Assembly: GCA_023544605.1 (NCBI GenBank)
Contig: JAMJFQ010000094.1
Coordinates: 1-5,863 of the forward strand
Length of the DNA: 5,863 bases
Direction: 5' to 3'
Origin: ANME-2 cluster archaeon
GTDB lineage: Archaea > Halobacteriota > Methanosarcinia > Methanosarcinales > Methanocomedenaceae
In this document: one piece after another, positions 5,208 through 5,863 of the stretch
Position numbering within the stretch: position 1 is the first letter of the stretch
How the letters are laid out: each line of letters starts with the position of its first letter
Made by a program: the position numbers and the translations under genes
The notes under the pieces: model-generated
Databases searched by the model: none
What the model was told of the DNA's origin: nothing
The model's input: the letters and a program-made list of their open reading frames with translations, nothing else

Positions 5208-5843
5208 ATGAAACAGCAAGACCGGGTACTTGAGATGATCAGGCTGCTCAAGGCAGAATATCCAATCTCCAGGACTGCTCTGAACTATAAAGCACCCTGG
5301 CAATTACTGATTGCCACCATCCTTTCTGCCCAGTGTACTGACAAAAGGGTGAACATGGTAACTGAAAAACTATTCAGGAAATACCCCAGCCTGGAAGGTA
5401 TTGCCAGTGCCGACATTATCGAACTGGAGCAGGATATTAAATCCACAGGCTTTTACCGGCAGAAGGCAAAAAACATTCTAAACGGCAGCAAGACCCTGCT
5501 GAATGAATTTGGAGGTGAAGTTCCCCGCAGCATGGAAGAACTTATCACCTTACCGGGAGTTGCCCGAAAAACCGCTAATGTCGTACTTTCCAGTGCTTAC
5601 GGTATCACTGAAGGCATTGCAGTTGATACTCATGTAAAGCGACTGTCCTTCAGGCTTGGACTGACCGAGCATACCGACCCCAACAAGATAGAGCAGGACC
5701 TGATGGGACTCTCCCCTCAGGAAGAGTGGAATGACCTGTCCATGAGACTCATACTACATGGGCGCAATGTGTGTAGTGCCCGCAACCCCAAACATGATAT
5801 CTGTATACTGGAGCATCTTTGCCCGAGGAAGGGAGTAGAATGA
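5208..5843 (+). CDS. nth: Endonuclease III (DNA glycosylase/AP lyase), variant Fe-S ligand set
   Basis: Base-excision repair enzyme of 211 residues that removes oxidised pyrimidines and cleaves the abasic site. The helix-hairpin-helix LPGVARKTANVV (115-126) carries the catalytic Lys121, and VDTHVKRL carries the catalytic Asp140; both match E. coli Lys120 and Asp138. The C-terminal cluster loop reads Cys189, His196, Cys199, Cys205, with spacings of 6, 2 and 5 residues exactly as in the family. The second ligand, normally Cys, is His (codon CAT). The start ATG at 5208 gives the usual short N-terminus before the ALNYKAPWQLL region; an upstream in-frame GTG (5151) would overlap trxB by 56 nt and add 19 residues unlike the family. 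No Shine-Dalgarno is visible, so translation probably relies on coupling with trxB one base upstream. The function is firm; cluster occupancy is uncertain. Confidence 0.95.
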   Translation: MKQQDRVLEMIRLLKAEYPISRTALNYKAPWQLLIATILSAQCTDKRVNMVTEKLFRKYPSLEGIASADIIELEQDIKSTGFYRQKAKNILNGSKTLLNEFGGEVPRSMEELITLPGVARKTANVVLSSAYGITEGIAVDTHVKRLSFRLGLTEHTDPNKIEQDLMGLSPQEEWNDLSMRLILHGRNVCSARNPKHDICILEHLCPRKGVE

Positions 5844-5863
5844 GCCTGGATGATTCTAAGAAT
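5840..5863 (+). CDS. Start of an unidentified downstream gene (truncated by window end)
   Basis: ATG at 5840 overlaps the nth stop as ATGA and opens a frame reading MSLDDSKN to the window edge. A purine-rich AGGAAGGGAG (5826-5835) lies upstream at a suitable distance for ribosome binding. The overlap suggests that it belongs to the trxB-nth transcription unit. Eight residues are too few to name a product. Confidence 0.5.

Noticed and set aside
4343..5251. 302-codon open frame on the minus strand opposite trxB, with a 233-codon one in another minus frame
   Set aside because: Both mirror the trxB coding strand. The translations are rich in Ser, Cys and His with no motif, and trxB is unmistakable on the plus strand.
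1..5863. CRISPR arrays, tRNA genes, insertion sequences, long direct repeats
   Set aside because: Looked for by eye on both strands; no repeat-spacer pattern, cloverleaf-like sequence, transposase motif or terminal inverted repeats were seen.

Overview
The window reads as a segment of a methanogen-type euryarchaeal chromosome. The evidence is an archaeal replication factor C small subunit, an FmdE-family protein (formylmethanofuran dehydrogenase subunit E family, linked to C1 metabolism), a COG4030-type archaeal HAD protein, AT-rich TATA-like boxes upstream of genes, and Shine-Dalgarno motifs of the AGGAGGT type. The RfcS sequence resembles Methanosarcinales proteins (including ANME-2-type relatives), but from one window the genus is a guess. 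No rRNA, tRNA, CRISPR array or insertion sequence was seen.

Layout. Minus strand 64-393: a small pyrimidine-dimer glycosylase-type protein. It diverges, across an 89-bp AT-rich spacer, from a four-helix DUF420-like membrane protein (483-878, +) that carries an in-frame TAG at codon 83. After a short AT-rich gap with a good promoter candidate come rfcS (989-1948) and a small-multidrug-export (COG2426) membrane protein (1945-2478), which overlap by 4 nt. Next are a COG4030 HAD-superfamily protein (2554-3645), a stand-alone FmdE-like protein with a C-terminal zinc ribbon (3689-4219), thioredoxin reductase trxB (4298-5206), endonuclease III nth (5208-5843), and the first eight codons of a further gene overlapping nth by 4 nt. 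Everything from 483 onward is on the + strand.

How the genes relate. Three of the eight protein-coding genes concern DNA: dimer repair, sliding-clamp loading and base-excision repair. trxB and FmdE add thiol/redox and C1-metabolism themes. The tight joins (rfcS/COG2426, trxB/nth/next gene) look like translationally coupled pairs. The other genes are separated by 43-110 nt and probably have their own promoters.

The points most worth a second look are: (1) rfcS has no ATG, GTG or TTG at its conserved N-terminus, yet has a perfect Shine-Dalgarno sequence placed for an AUA (or ACG) start; (2) the DUF420-like gene continues in the same frame through a TAG, so it is either a fresh pseudogene or a pyrrolysine/read-through candidate; (3) endonuclease III has His in place of the second Cys of its 4Fe-4S motif. 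I did not find a clearly new multi-gene system.
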